Shown here piece by piece: positions 20,197-32,679 of a stretch of 64,000 bases of DNA. Position numbers and translations under genes: made by a program. The notes beneath the pieces were generated by a model. That model saw only the letters and a list, made by a program, of their open reading frames with translations. It searched no databases and had not been told where the DNA came from. Positions within the stretch are counted from its first letter, which is position 1. Each line of letters begins with the position of its first letter. Source of the DNA: Arthrinium phaeospermum. Taxonomy: Eukaryota > Ascomycota > Sordariomycetes > Amphisphaeriales > Apiosporaceae. The stretch is from NCBI GenBank assembly GCA_006503535.1, contig QYRS01000008.1:1240001-1304000 (forward strand), read 5' to 3'.

Positions 20197-21342
20197 TTAT
20201 ATCTTTGCAGCTGAAGTCTGCCTGGAAGTAGCCTCAGAGACGGTATCTACAATAAAGCGGACTGCATCCTTCATCATGGCATCTTCAAACTTGTGGCCCA
20301 CGCCAGGGTAGACAATGTCCTCGACCGAAATGTTCGCCTGCTTGTCCCAGGTCTCCACCGCCGGCTTGAGGAAGTCGAGGAACGGCTTTGCATGAGCATA
20401 TGGAACCAGCTTGTCAGCACCGCCAGAGAGAACCTGGAATTTCTTCCCGGCTAGCCGCGAGTCCAAAATAGATCGTAACCTTTCCTTGTCCGCATCAGAT
20501 GGGGCGTTGGTTATCTCCCCAGTTCCGAACAGGATGCCCTTGGGATCGTATTTCTTGCAGGCTTCGACCAAAGCGTGCGGGAAATCCTCGCTACCCAGAA
20601 AAGACGCGCCGTTGTCTGCCGCCGAATAGGTAGGTAGTTTAGTGAGACGCGCACGGTCTGTCATAATCGCTACAGCCAACAGTCAATACATACAACTACC
20701 TGAGTGCCCATTGCAAAACTTACCCATATAATCGGGGCAGCCGATGACCACCACGCCAGCCGAGAGCCGAGGCTCCGCGAACATGGCTTGCCATACAGTG
20801 TGACCACCCTGGCTGACGCCGAGCGCCAGATGCTGGTCGATGAGACCACCCTGCCTCCGGGAACTGAGCGCCGCCGCCTGGAGATTGCCCGGGCTGCTGG
20901 CGCCGTTGCCGAAAAGATACCCTTCCAAGGCATCCATCAAGTGGGCCATATCGACGACACTACCAGTGACGACGCCAAACATGTCCTGGGCATGCGTCTT
21001 GTTGCCGTCCCGCCACGCGTCATTGGACGCCTTGTGAGCCAGCCTCGAGCCGTGGTTCCGCGAATCAAAAGCCACGGCAATCAAACCCCTCGATGACGAC
21101 GTGGCGGTGCTGCTGCTGCTACGGGCGTGCCAGGCCGAGAGGGCCAGAGCCGCGATGGTCGCCATGTCGTTCTTGCTACCCAACCGCCCATGATGGAGCC
21201 AAAGACAGGAAACGGCCGTTGCGCCGGCGGGGAGCTCGTCTAGGCCGTACACGTCGACTAGGAGGCCGGTCACGGGAATGGTGGTCTTGGAGACCTGTGG
21301 AGGCTGTTGGGACGAGTCGCCCATTGGGCTAGTGGAAGACAT
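20197..21342 (-). CDS. alpha/beta hydrolase family protein (363 aa)
   Basis: Exons 20724-21342 and 20197-20669 flank a 54-nt intron (GTAAG...GTAG), giving 363 aa; the junction reads CPDYM|AIMTDRARL. The catalytic triad is visible: nucleophile elbow GVSQGG with Ser177, acid in SGGADKLVPY (Asp292) and His in PGVGHKF (His332). An HG motif in LWLHHGRLGSK (about 48-56) probably contributes the oxyanion region, and AFDSRNHGSR (91-100) matches the loop after strand 4 in this fold. There is no signal peptide, so it is likely cytosolic. It resembles fungal AB-hydrolase proteins of the B1A11.02 type; the substrate is unknown. It lies 381 bp downstream of FOL3 on the same strand. Confidence 0.88.
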
Positions 21343-21723
21343 TGTTGGCGGTTTTCTCGTGGAATGGATACCTAGGCAGTGATAATTTGTACAGGTAGAT
21401 ATACAGTTTTAGGTGCTATATTGGTAGGCTTACGCACTCCAGCCTGGTCATGAAATGCATCAAGTAAGTACGGAAAGCAGATTCCCGAATCGTCGGATCC
21501 GTGGGTCCCTCGGGATTGGCGGGGTTACCTATTTATAGTGGAGATGCAAGTCCTCATGGATGGATGATCTGAGGCGGTGCCAAGACTGCAGGGAAGGAGT
21601 GGGCGAGTTTTTGTTATACAGAAGAGCCAGGAGGGGCGTTTTCACGATTATGCTGTCGATGCAGAGTAAATATGCTCACCTAGCAGAGTACTTGAAGCAC
21701 TATGGATTTTTGGTCCGATTTGC
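21343..21723. other. spacer between FOL3 and hydrolase gene
   Basis: Both flanking genes run on the minus strand, so this is the FOL3 3' flank and the hydrolase promoter. No motif stands out. Confidence 0.5.
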
Positions 21724-22947
21724 TTAGGTCTTCCCATCTCTCAGGAGCCGCAAGACGTCAGAGACGAGGTAAAGACTCCCTGCGATAACTAGCGGTCCAT
21801 CCCCAGCCGTTTCTGCAGCCCATCTGATCGAGCCAAGCACATCTTGTTGCGCATCATGCTGTGAAGAAAGGCTATCGTGAGGTACCGCCTTGAGGAGCGC
21901 ATCTGTTTTCATCGCCCTCACCCAAGGCATGCCATCCACCGGCCCAAACTCGACTGCAGCGACGGCATCGCCGGGGCGTATAAGATGCTTCGACACTTCA
22001 ACAAAGTCCTTGCCATCGGAAGCTGCGAGAACCCATGTTACTGGCTTGGGTAAATGGCCGGCTCGGAAATGCTTGTCCACATAGTCGGCGAGGACCTTGG
22101 CTGACTGCGGATTGTGAGCCCCGTCGAGAAGAACCTGCTGCGGCTTCTTGACAAGAGAACTGATGTCAAGTATCTGTAGCCTACCCTGCCACTTCATGTT
22201 CATAATGGCTGGCATAAGGATATCCGCGGACTGCGCATACTGAGGATATGCCAGCCTGAAGGCTTCGTGGGCTGCTGTTAGGTTCTGGACTTGATGTGGT
22301 TCGAAGGTGCCTTGGAACGACTGCGCAAACCTCGAGGAGTCTGGCGAGGCGTGTATGAGGGTAGCCCCTGTCTGTTTGCCATGTGATTCAAAGACGTCCA
22401 GCACATTTTGGGGGTTACTAGCATCAACAACACACGGCACGGCTGCGCGCATTATGCCCGCCTTCTGCAGGGCAATCTCCTCCAGCGTGTTCCCTAGCAT
22501 TGCTTGGTGATCTAAGCCGATCTTGGATATGATGGTCACAGCCTTGTTCTTCAGCACGTTGGTTGCGTCCAGCCGGCCGCCGAGGCCAACCTCGATGACA
22601 CCGACTTCCACCTGCTCAGCCTCGAAGATCTCAAACGCGGTCGCTGCCAGCAGCTCGAACTCGGTAGCGCCGGCTTGCAGCTGGTCATTTCTTGTTTTCA
22701 CGAGATCCTCATAATGACGGAATTTGGCCTCCAGGACGGGATTGTCATTGATCGAGATGCAGTCCCAACGGTCTATCAGGTGAGGCGAAGTGAATCGGCC
22801 GCACGAGATGTTATTTGCACGCAGCATGGCGGTCAGATAGGCACATATCGAGCCCTTGCCATTGGTGCCAGCGACGTGAATGGCCTTCCATGTCTGCGGT
22901 GTCTTCTGAAGCAGAGTTTGGATGCGCGTCAACCCCAGCTCAATCAT
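21724..22947 (-). CDS. FOL3: dihydrofolate synthetase (FolC/Mur ligase family, 407 aa)
   Basis: Joins glutamate to dihydropteroate to give dihydrofolate, using ATP; an essential step of folate synthesis. Single exon. The Mur-ligase P-loop is at residues 25-33 (VAGTNGKGS). Further family motifs are FTSPHL, GLGGRLDATN, the SKIGLDHQAMLG segment with the metal-site His, and the C-terminal domain motif LLDGAHNPQSA. I chose the ATG at 22947 (MIELGLTRI) because homologs begin with that block; an in-frame ATG 11 codons upstream (22980, MCLGSLSNPPI) is possible. Its length and the lack of a long C-terminal extension fit FOL3 better than the larger folylpolyglutamate synthase (MET7 type). Confidence 0.92.
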   Translation of the reverse strand: MIELGLTRIQTLLQKTPQTWKAIHVAGTNGKGSICAYLTAMLRANNISCGRFTSPHLIDRWDCISINDNPVLEAKFRHYEDLVKTRNDQLQAGATEFELLAATAFEIFEAEQVEVGVIEVGLGGRLDATNVLKNKAVTIISKIGLDHQAMLGNTLEEIALQKAGIMRAAVPCVVDASNPQNVLDVFESHGKQTGATLIHASPDSSRFAQSFQGTFEPHQVQNLTAAHEAFRLAYPQYAQSADILMPAIMNMKWQGRLQILDISSLVKKPQQVLLDGAHNPQSAKVLADYVDKHFRAGHLPKPVTWVLAASDGKDFVEVSKHLIRPGDAVAAVEFGPVDGMPWVRAMKTDALLKAVPHDSLSSQHDAQQDVLGSIRWAAETAGDGPLVIAGSLYLVSDVLRLLRDGKT

Positions 22948-24037
22948 GATTGGTGGATTTGATAGGCTACCAAGACACAACGAACCGGATGTGGTGTGGC
23001 AAGGAGGCTACTATTTCGAAACAAAAATTAGGAGAACTGTGGGCAGCTGTTGGTTTTTTCTTTGTTAGGGACAGGTCGTTGCTGGGCAGCTCAGGCCGAT
23101 GACTCATAACAAAAGTAACCTAAGAAGGTTGAGTTGTTCGGATGGGCTGGAAGATATGGAGTTTCTCCCATACTCAAAAGTCTGGACAAACCTTAGCCAG
23201 TCGTTTGTTAGCTGGAGAGCTTGCATGCTGCTCGCCAGATACAGGGCCCATCGCCCCCTTGCCAAGCACGAGGCCGCACGGACCATATCACCTACTTTTG
23301 CCCCATCTCATTGAAGAAGTTGTTACTGTAAAGGACGTCGATGCCAATGAACAACTGAACAGCCGAACTTCTCAACAGGTATGCATTGAGGCACTGGATT
23401 GTTATAAAACATAACCTTATGCCGACCTATGAGAACTTCCTATAGTTCAGTATACTCACCGGCCTCCTGTCATTCTCATTTCACTGAGACACACGCTGCC
23501 TGCTCCTTGTGCATGTATGTTAGGAGGTATCTCCCCTGACTACCGAAACCTTAGGCCAGGAAGTACCTTTCCTTTCGCCTTAAGTCCCGACCGTCCTCAA
23601 GTTTTCCTCCACAACCGAAACCCGTCCCGTCCAACGCAAGCACCCAGTCCACCAAGAAAGGCTGAGAGGTCCCCAGTCCGTCATTCTTCCCAATTCCTCG
23701 TTGGCATCCGGCCGGGACCCCATCATCGTCAATTGTCCCTCAACCTTGACTCGGCACACGCGATATATTCCAGCCCCGACGCATCATTCAACTGTTGTCG
23801 CATCCTGTCGCGCGCATTCATTTCGACCTTCTTTGTTTCCCATATCCCTCCCTAATTCGATTCAACCGCGTCATCGGGATTCATCTCGTCAGCACTCCGA
23901 CCAGTCAATTCCGTCGCCCGTCTTCCTGTTTTGCCGTCATTCCATTTGGCTTTGTCCAATCCCCGTCACCACAGCATACGACGCGCGCACCAGCCATATC
24001 TTTTTCTATCCGTCATCTGCCACCACTTCCCCCAAAT
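22948..24037. other. divergent promoter region, FOL3 and MGLPLF gene
   Basis: The two genes are transcribed away from each other. From about 23460 to 24037 the sequence is pyrimidine-rich with stacked TCC/CCC runs, fitting a long leader for the gene starting at 24038. No other coding content is recognised. Confidence 0.5.
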
Positions 24038-25544
24038 ATGGGTCTACCGTAAGTTCGCGACCGCGCGACTCGATCGCGCGCCCTTTTGTGTATTTTCTAG
24101 AAGTCGCGTCATTTGGACTATCCGGAGGCAGTTTTGTGTTCACGATTCAGCCATGGAGTCCGCGTCGCTTTTAGTCAAAAGTCAACGGCGTCTCACCGCA
24201 ACTATTGCGCGCCACCTGCTAATGTGCCGCGCCCAGGTTGTTCATCGCCCCTGTCGAATCCGACATCACGTCGAAGTCTTCGACTAAGACTTCGGCGGAT
24301 CCTGCGCATGCGCGATCCCCTATCCGCCGTTCCGAACGTCGTCGCCAGCTGCACGAGACTCGCGAGCACCGCCTTCGCCTCCTTGCGGCGCTGCAGGCCA
24401 ATGACGATAGCCTGACCCAGCCCGAGTCTAATGGTCGCGCATCAGGGACTGTATCACCTAGTGCAGATACTCTGCCTATCGTTCGGCGGTATTCTCCGTC
24501 TTCCTACGATGACATCCTCGGTTTGGTGCGAGACCACCGCGACAGACGTGAGCGGCGCGACGGTTTGCGCTCAAGGCCTTCTCCGCACCCGGATACAAAC
24601 ATCCAACACGAGGAGAGTTTCTTGAGAGCCGATGGGCCCGAGCCACGCTACGTTACATGGAGCAACGAGTCTACCCCTGATCTCGGAAGCACGAACTGGG
24701 GACAGGTAGTGAACCTTTCGAACGGTGGCTCGCTCCTATACAGATCGCGCCTCGTAAGTAGTACCGGGACTCTGAATCCGAAGTGCCATGCTGACATGTT
24801 CCTTAGCGAGAAGCTAATGCCTCCTCTTCGAATTCCCCTGCGCTGTACAACGTTCAACCACATAATTATCCTTCTTCCGCTTCGCGTCTCACTCAGCGCT
24901 TACGGGAGACCAACCCTTCCGGGGCCGACACACGCGCCAGCCGATCGCAGGTGCCTGATCCCGGTGAATATCTTGAGGAGTACCACCGGCGCCGCAATGC
25001 GCAACCGGATGCGCCAAGAGTTTCCTCTCGGCCTCGTGCGTGGCGCTCGGTTCGATATGTCGACGGCCTAGGTGACCGCGATCGGAGTCTCAGCCCGGAA
25101 GACAACAATGTTTGGGATACCTTGCAGTCGACGCTGACTCCCGACCCTCAGCCCCCGAGCGTGGGATCTTCCTTCGCCTCCACAACTGCTTCAGTCACCA
25201 CGCCCCAGACAACGGCCAGCTCGGCGAACACCTCTGTAACCCACCCGGACGAGACCTCGGAGCTCCCTTGCGAGCCTGTGGCCGACGACTCGGAATCCGA
25301 TGAGGACGGGGAGGAACAGCGCAATGGACCCTCAAGGCGCACATTACCGCCTAGGAGCCGATCATATGCGGACGTGGTAGCTGACGCTCTGCCACCGGCC
25401 CGGGGCGGAGCAGAAAGACTCGAATGGCTTTCCGACATGCAGCGCATTGTGCAGGGTCTAGCCTCTCGGCAGGACATACCGGATCAATGGTGGGCAGCTG
25501 CAGGCCTCAGCCGCTCTTTTGTCATGGGCGACGACTCGATTTGA
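24038..25544 (+). CDS. uncharacterised disordered fungal protein (421 aa), begins MGLPLF
   Basis: Three-exon model: 24038-24048, 24237-24753 and 24807-25544, with GTAAGT donors and AG acceptors, giving 421 aa. The first coding exon is only 11 nt (MGLP), and joining it gives MGLPLFIAPVESD. An arginine-rich block follows (SPIRRSERRRQLHETREHRLRLL, about 27-50). The middle is Ser/Pro/Arg-rich and disordered, with an acidic patch DDSESDEDGEEQ (about 335-346). The C-terminus is the most ordered part: ADVVADALPP followed by RLEWLSDMQRIVQGLASRQDIPDQWWAAAGLSRSF. I know of no assigned function. The exon 1 call rests on the in-frame splice to the only good upstream ATG; the rest is well supported by continuous open frames. 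Confidence 0.75.
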
Positions 25545-27595
25545 AGTTTTGTTTTTCCGCCCTCAACATGCCCGTCCGTTGACGGAGGACATGTTCTGCT
25601 TTTGGTAGAGGCAGAAGCTCCAGGAATTGTGGGATGAGTGCCCAGTAGTATGCTACGTTGGGCTGTACAAACATTGTGTATTTCTTGGCGAAATCATTAC
25701 ACCAACTTCGGTGTCGGCGCCGGGGTGCATCTGGAGACAAAAAACTGTTTAAGTAGTTGTTGGCCTTACTGATTTATGATTGTTTGATGGGAGCGTTGGA
25801 GTTATGGCCAAATGGCGAGTTTGCGAATGGGTCACAGGACTCCGGGCATGCTTCCATTCTATTCTGTCAGGTAGCCTAAAGAAAAGGTGCATTTAATGCC
25901 CAATTGCCAAAACTTGATAGCCAGCCTCTGAGAAGTCGCCAAGTCTTCTATTCTATGAACTTTCATATTTGGCAGCAGAAGGCATCCACGGAATAGATAA
26001 GGAGGTAATACTGAAACTTTTGCTCGCATCAAATCGGTCCTCATTTCGATATAGCCTCATGTGGCTGTAAGTGAGCGTGCAACATGGGTAGCATTTCTGG
26101 CTTAAGCGGTTTAAGGTACTCAGTACGGAGTACTAGCTGTACCACCTGCACCACCGTCGTATTGTCAAAAAGTGGCACAACCTTGAGCACTTGGAATTAA
26201 TAAATGACGTATGCGCTGGCTCTCTTAATATTGTGCTGTCCGTCGCATCGGTCTACCTACCTTATCTATTAGTCGAGCTGAGCACACCACGCTGCAGCCC
26301 AAAGAGGCATATCGTGTGTTATGGGGACTGGGACCACGAAAGCTGATAAGCCTAGGGAACCCCGCTAGTGGACCGGTAATGCCATGGAGGGACATGCACG
26401 AATTTGGCAGCTAAAACCACCGGCTCTGGGAGTTGAAACAATAACAGACCAACACCAACGCTGCCGGCCTCGCCGATAATTGGGACTAAAGCAGCAGCTT
26501 GTGTTGTTCTGGTGTGTTGACTTACAGTAGCTTCCAAATTGTCAACATGTCTCGGTTCAATGGCTACGAAGGTAACAACTCCCTTCCATACATAAGCAGG
26601 CATGCTAAGCCAGAGATTGCCCATATGTTGATGCTACAAAACCCAACTGAGGGGAAGTGGGATGTCAAGCATACATACCCATTGATGATGTGCAATTGAA
26701 AACCCCCGATCTACACAGATACCTAATATACATACTTACAGTATTGCTTACCTCCAGGACTTCTTCGGGGAAATTGAGCAGGAGCATGAAGCATGAAAGC
26801 CGCACCATGTCGTATTTGGTACTGCTTACCCTGCCTGAAGTGAGCTGATCTCCCGCCCGTCTCCTCCCCCACATTTTCCCACTCACTTAGAAACCGGCGC
26901 GCTTCCTTGCATCTGCACAAGGCTCATCAGCAGTGCCTCACTCGCTCCCTCTGTTTCTGGTCCTGGGCGCGCAGGCACAGGGAAGCCCGTCCCGCACTTA
27001 ATCTACGATCGGGACTTGGTGACAAAGTGATTGGTGCCTGAGCAAGCAAAGCAACGCAAGCAACTCCCGTGAGTGGTAAGATAGCACTTTTGTCCAACGC
27101 ACCACAAGCTTCTCCCACCTGCCCGCCTGAATTTACAATTGCTCGGAAGCCAAGCTAAATTTGAAAATGTACCTGTAGACAGACACCCTCACACACGCAC
27201 ACACGCACACATTACCACACATACTACCAACAGACTTTCTGCTGCAACGTGCCTTGCATAACCCCACGAAACGAACCTCTGGACTGTCCCATCCTACTGT
27301 ATCAGTTACCGTATAGCCCATTGATTGGCCTGGCCTACCCCGTTGGCACCAAGTAGTTGGGACGGCCGCAACGAAAACGCAACCACGAAAAGACGAGAGA
27401 GAGGAAGCCCCAGACTGCATACGAGCTGGGATGGGACAAGCACTTGCTTCATGTCGCTGTCCACCTTTTCCCTTGCCCCTCGCAGTCGCAGTACCGCCGT
27501 CGTGCCCTCGAACAGCCCACCAATCGCGCCGAATCGCAGTAACGCCGAAGCCGCCAGTGTACGCCTACTAGAGGAAACGTTGAAGACCGCCGGCC
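25545..27595. other. 2 kb spacer upstream of sepH
   Basis: No gene supported. It contains AGTACGGAGTACT (26122-26134, a TACGGAGTA copy flanked by an AGTAC/GTACT inverted repeat) and a CA-rich microsatellite (27190-27211). The last few hundred bases probably include the sepH leader. Confidence 0.5.
27190..27211. repeat. CA-rich microsatellite
   Basis: CA dinucleotide run interrupted twice by CG, non-coding, in the region preceding sepH. Confidence 0.85.
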
Positions 27596-30500
27596 ATGGC
27601 GCCCTCTTCGGGCCATTCCTCGAACCCTTCTACGTCATCCACCGGTGAGCGCCAGTATCATGCCGCAAATGGCCGGCCGGCCGTGGCGGCTCGGCATTCA
27701 GGCACGCCGAGGAAAGGAAGCGGTGGTCGCGACAGGGCGGTTCAGGATCCGGGGCTAAAAGACTACGTACGTACAGAACAAAAAGCCTTGTGCGGCGGAC
27801 AAGGGTGCCCGTGCCCACTTGAATATGGGACGTCGTGGTTTCGCTGGGCACAGAAGCTAATACGGAGTGTTGTAGCGCCTGGGAGAATGTCTGGGCAAGG
27901 GAGCCTTCGGCGCCGTCTACAAAGCGATCCATTGGGGCACCGGCGAGGCTGTCGCGGTCAAACAGATCAAGCTGAGCAATTTGCCTAAGAGCGAATTGCG
28001 CATGATCGAGGTGGGTGCGATCAGAATGCCGGTTTGAGGGAGGATGCTGACTGTGGTGTTCAGGCCGAGATCGATCTGTTGAAGAACTTACATGTAAGCC
28101 TTTGCCCCAAAGTTATGGGCCGACTGTCCATGGTAGTTCTTGCGGGGCTAACCATAATGATTGCAGCACGACAACATCGTCAAGTATGTCGGGTTTGTCA
28201 AGTCGGTAGACTGCCTAAACATTGTTCTGGAGTGAGTCATGGCGCTTATGGATTTATGCTATGCTGGGAAACTTACATGCTCTACAGGTATTGCGAGAAC
28301 GGCTCTCTCCATTCGATATGCAAAGCATACGGAAAATTCCCAGAGAACCTTGTGGGCGTATATATGACCCAGGTTTTGCAAGGGCTTCAGTATCTCCACG
28401 ACCAGGGTGTGATCCATCGTGATATCAAGGGAGCCAATATCCTCACGACCAAGGACGGCAAAGTCAAGCTCGCCGACTTCGGTGTTTCTACAAGTACTCT
28501 GAGCGGGCCTGACAAGGAGGCTCAAGTAGTCGGAACACCGTACTGGATGGCGCCAGAGATAATTGAGTTATCTGGTGCCACGCCCGCATCAGATATCTGG
28601 AGTTTAGGATGTACTGTTATTGAGCTGCTGCAGGGGAAACCACCTTATCATCATTTGCAAGCTATGCCCGCACTATTCGCTATTGTCAACGATGATCATC
28701 CTCCCCTACCTGAAGGCGTATCGTCTGTAAGTGACCAACACCCTTGCAAGCTCATGTGATGAATTGTACATGGCGTGTGCCCCCTTTGCGGTTCTAACTC
28801 GACACAGGCTGCCCGGGACTTTTTGATGCAATGTTTTCAGAAAGACCCGAACCTTCGGGTCTCTGCGAGAAAGCTGCTCAAGCATAATTGGATAGTTGGA
28901 TGCCGGAGGAGCGACGCGCCGGTCGCGAAGGCCTCGGCCAACTTCAGCCAAGCTGTTGAAGAGGTCAAACAATGGAACAAAGCTTTGACGTCTGATACCA
29001 ATAATCTGCGAGCATCTACTGGTTCGGACTCTGGGCCGCCGCAGCAGAATCACCCACAAACAAGATCTGGCCTCAATACGCCGGCAAAGGGGCCGCTGGC
29101 GCTTGCCAAGCCCCGGCCAACAGCGGAGGACTTCCGCTCCCCTGAACTTGCTGGTAAGTAGTATGCAGAGTTTGGGCTCGCAACCGCTCACATACATTGT
29201 CGTGTCGAGAGAATAATATACTAATACACCACAGATGATGATAATTGGGACAATGACTTTGCCACTGCAATATCGCCCACCGCTTTGCAACTTCCTCTGA
29301 TCAAGCCGCAAGACCACTTTGGGGGGATGCTTTCAGCTGATCGCTTGAAGCAGTTTGCGTCAATTGATAACTCCCGGGACATATCCGGCAATTGGGACGC
29401 CGATATGGAGGGAGAGAGCCTCATGACCATGAAGAATTTTGGCGGTTTCCACGAAGAAGACCCCCAGGAAAAGACCATTCGACCCAACTGGAGGTTCCCC
29501 TTTGGACCGGAAAAGACCCCGGAGCCAAAAGGGCAGCTGAGAGTCCCGGAACCTACAAGATCTCCCCGGAAACGCTCCACCAGCGGGCACTACCGGCGAA
29601 AGTCGCAGCAGAAGAGTCTGGGAAACAAATTCGAGTTGCCGTCGCGGCCTGATCTGCTGTACAGAGAGCAGACGGTGGAAGATTACTCGGATCTCTTCGA
29701 CAATAATGACCAAAGTGATCTCATCTTCAACCAGAGACTTGGCCAATCAAGAAAGGTATGCCAATATGGTCCTATGTATCTGAATTATGTAAGCTAATAA
29801 TGCTCAGCAGCCCGATACTCCCCAACTTTTCCACCCTTCAGATCTCACTAGTTTGCCACGCTCTACGCAATCGCCCGTTGGCGGAAGTATGAGAAGAACA
29901 GCCTCATCGCGGCCCTCAGTTCTACCGGATCGACAATTTCAACGGTCCCGGTCGTCCATTGAGATACAAAAGTTTGCCGAGAGCGAGGGCGACGAAGATT
30001 TCTCCGACATATTTGGTCCTGGTGACAATATGACCGAAAAGGCTGAAAGCGACCGAGGCTCCGAAGACGGCGGGCTTATGGTCCTATCCAAGCTATCTAA
30101 CAACTCGTGGCTTGGCGACGACGAAGATGAAGATGATCCGTTTGCTTTCATGGATCCAGGCTGGGACGAAATGGACCTCGAGGCAAATATTGCTCGAGAC
30201 CGGCATGCCAGGCTAGCAGAGAAGGTAGAGGGGCTCGTACGATCCATCAAGATGATAGAGGGCGAAGAGAAGCTTTCGGAGCTTTCCGAGGATCTGGTAA
30301 GTCGAACACATGGATGCTTGTTTACCCCAAGTATGTTGATTCTAACGGTTTCCAGCTTGCCCTTCTGTGGGAACATGCCGAAGTCAAAGACCTCATCATC
30401 AGCGCACATGGCCTGTTACCCATCCTGGAACTTCTTGAACCATGTACGGTGAAAAGCCGACAACACATGATCCTGCAGTTGTTGAAGGTCGTGAATACGG

Positions 30501-32679
30501 TAAGAAAGATGCCCCTAAAGCAACGTGACCGGAACTAACAGTGTGGCAGATCATTCTGGATGATGTCGAACTACAGGAAAACATATGCTTTGTTGGTGGC
30601 ATACCCATTATTACTAAATTTGCGGCGAGGCAGTACTCAAACGAAATTCGATTGGAAGCCGCCGCCTTTGTACGACAAATGTATCAAACATCAACTCTAA
30701 CCTTGCAGATGTTCGTGAGCGCTGGCGGTCTCAACGTCCTGGTGGAGTTCTTAGATGAGGACTACGACAGTGCGAGGGACCTCGTACTGATCGGCGTCAA
30801 CGGTATATGGAATGTATTCGAGCTTCAAGGACCTACCCCCAAGAACGATTTCTGTCGCATCTTTTCCAGGAGCAAGATCCTAGACCCGCTAGCTTTGGTG
30901 CTGCACAGGGTTTTGGACGAAGATGAAGGCGATGAGCTGATAGAAGCCATCGAGGGCCGCATTGTCAACATCTTCTATCTGTTCTCCCAAGCTGAGAACT
31001 ACGTCAAGGAGATGGTGGCTGATCGACAAGTGTTGAAGAGTCAGTTTCAGCCCACCCTTGTGCACATTCCACCATGCTAACAGTCGCCGCAGGTATTCTT
31101 AAGGATCTGCACCGGATGACACCGGTACACCAGATTACAATGCTCAAATTCATCAAGAACCTGTCTATGTTGTCCACTACGTTGGAAACGCTACACTCGG
31201 CTGATGCTATCGATCTACTGATCGACCTGTTGAGCGGAACCATGAAGAAAAGCCACCGCCATTTCCGGGAGATATCCAACCAGGTGCTCAACACTCTGTT
31301 CAATCTCTGTCGCCTGAGCAAAGACCGCCAGGAATACGCAGCAGTCAATGGTATCGTACCGTTGCTGCTCAAGATGATGAAGACGGACAGGCCACCAAAG
31401 GAGTTTGTTCTTCCTATTCTCTGCGATATGGCCCATTCCGGAAGCAAAGGCCGCCGGTTCCTGTGGCAAAACAAAGGTCTGGACTTCTACGTGTCCCTTT
31501 TGGCAGACCAGTACTGGCAGGTCACGGCCTTGGACGCCATTTTCGTATGGTATGTTGTTGACTGAAACTCCTTTCTCACTCACTACCATATGTGCTCACG
31601 CTTACCAACCATTCAACAGGTTGCAAGAAGAGACTGCCAAGGTGGAGGGACACCTCATCAACGGCAGCTTCACGAAAGAAATCATATCCTGCTTCACTAA
31701 TCCTAAAATTAATGCGTTCGACCCGAACCTGCTTGAGCCTCTGCTCAAACTTCTCCGCCTCAGCCCTTCTCTGTCATCCATGTTAGCAACATCCGACATG
31801 TTCTCTGGAATCGGGCAAAAGCTATGCCACAAGAAGGCAGTTGTGCGGTTGAACTTACTTCGTCTCCTCCGTAACATCCTGGACGCACGCGAGGTCGATT
31901 ACTTCAGCGGTGCACGAGACAAATGTCTTGCCTCGCTCCTCGAGGATATCCAGACGCTGGCGGACAAAGACTCTGCCGTGTTGGTACGAAATTTGGCATC
32001 CGAGCTCGTCAGGTCCCACATCAATGGCGAGTATGAGAATGCTGCTAGTGGCATATCAAGTCTGTCGGCGTCGTCATCGTCAGGCGCGACAAGTGCAAGT
32101 CGCCCGCGACCTAGCTCACGGCCTAGCTCTCGTCGTATTTACACCCCACCCTCTCTCCATTCTTCGGCATCAACCCCCATGACTCCGACACATGCCCACC
32201 GGTCTTCCCAGTCTGCCTTTATCGAGGTAGCACATAGCCCAAAGCGTTCGGCGGTCTCTATCACGCACGAACGCGACCCGTCACTCTACCGACCGCGGAG
32301 CCGCGATAGTACCGGCATCCCGGTGTCGGGGATACCCCGGCGGGTCAGTGGCGACCTGAGCTCGAGCGTCGGGAGTAAGAGCCGGCTGTCTCGTAACCCG
32401 GGCGTCCTACCGCGCACTTCCGTGAGCGACTTGTCGGACTTGAGGCGCAACAGCATCTTCAGTAATAAGGAAAACCAGGCTACTGAGGGCGGGAGTAGTA
32501 GCGGGACTAGATATCCCTTTGTGCCGGAGAGTCCGACCCTATCGTCGTCGTCGTCGTCGAGGCGCAATGGCTCGGTTAGTAGTACTAGCACGAGCCACTC
32601 TCGCTCGGGGTCCGGGAAGCAGCGGCGGAGTCGCGCCCCTAGTGAGGGCGGGGCCAAGAAATGGAACCCGGGCGCGTAG
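27596..32679 (+). CDS. sepH: septation/SIN protein kinase SepH (Cdc7-type), about 1448 aa, 12 exons
   Basis: Ser/Thr kinase of the septation initiation network, required for cytokinesis and septum formation. Exons: 27596-27766, 27876-28010, 28064-28093, 28167-28231, 28288-28726, 28808-29153, 29235-29755, 29808-30296, 30356-30499, 30550-31039, 31093-31549 and 31620-32679. All frames are consistent and total 1448 codons. The Ste20-like kinase domain spans about 58-305: glycine loop GKGAFG, VAVK with Lys86, HRDIKGAN with Asp179, DFG 197-199 and GTPYWMAPE 216-224. A long linker follows, then an ARM/HEAT-like helical region (about 730-1130) such as [20 protein letters not shown] and [16 protein letters not shown] Ser/Arg-rich disordered tail includes a TCG-repeat serine run. 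Architecture and length fit Aspergillus nidulans SepH (about 1350 aa). The exon 8 acceptor is a tandem NAGNAG. Confidence 0.93.
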
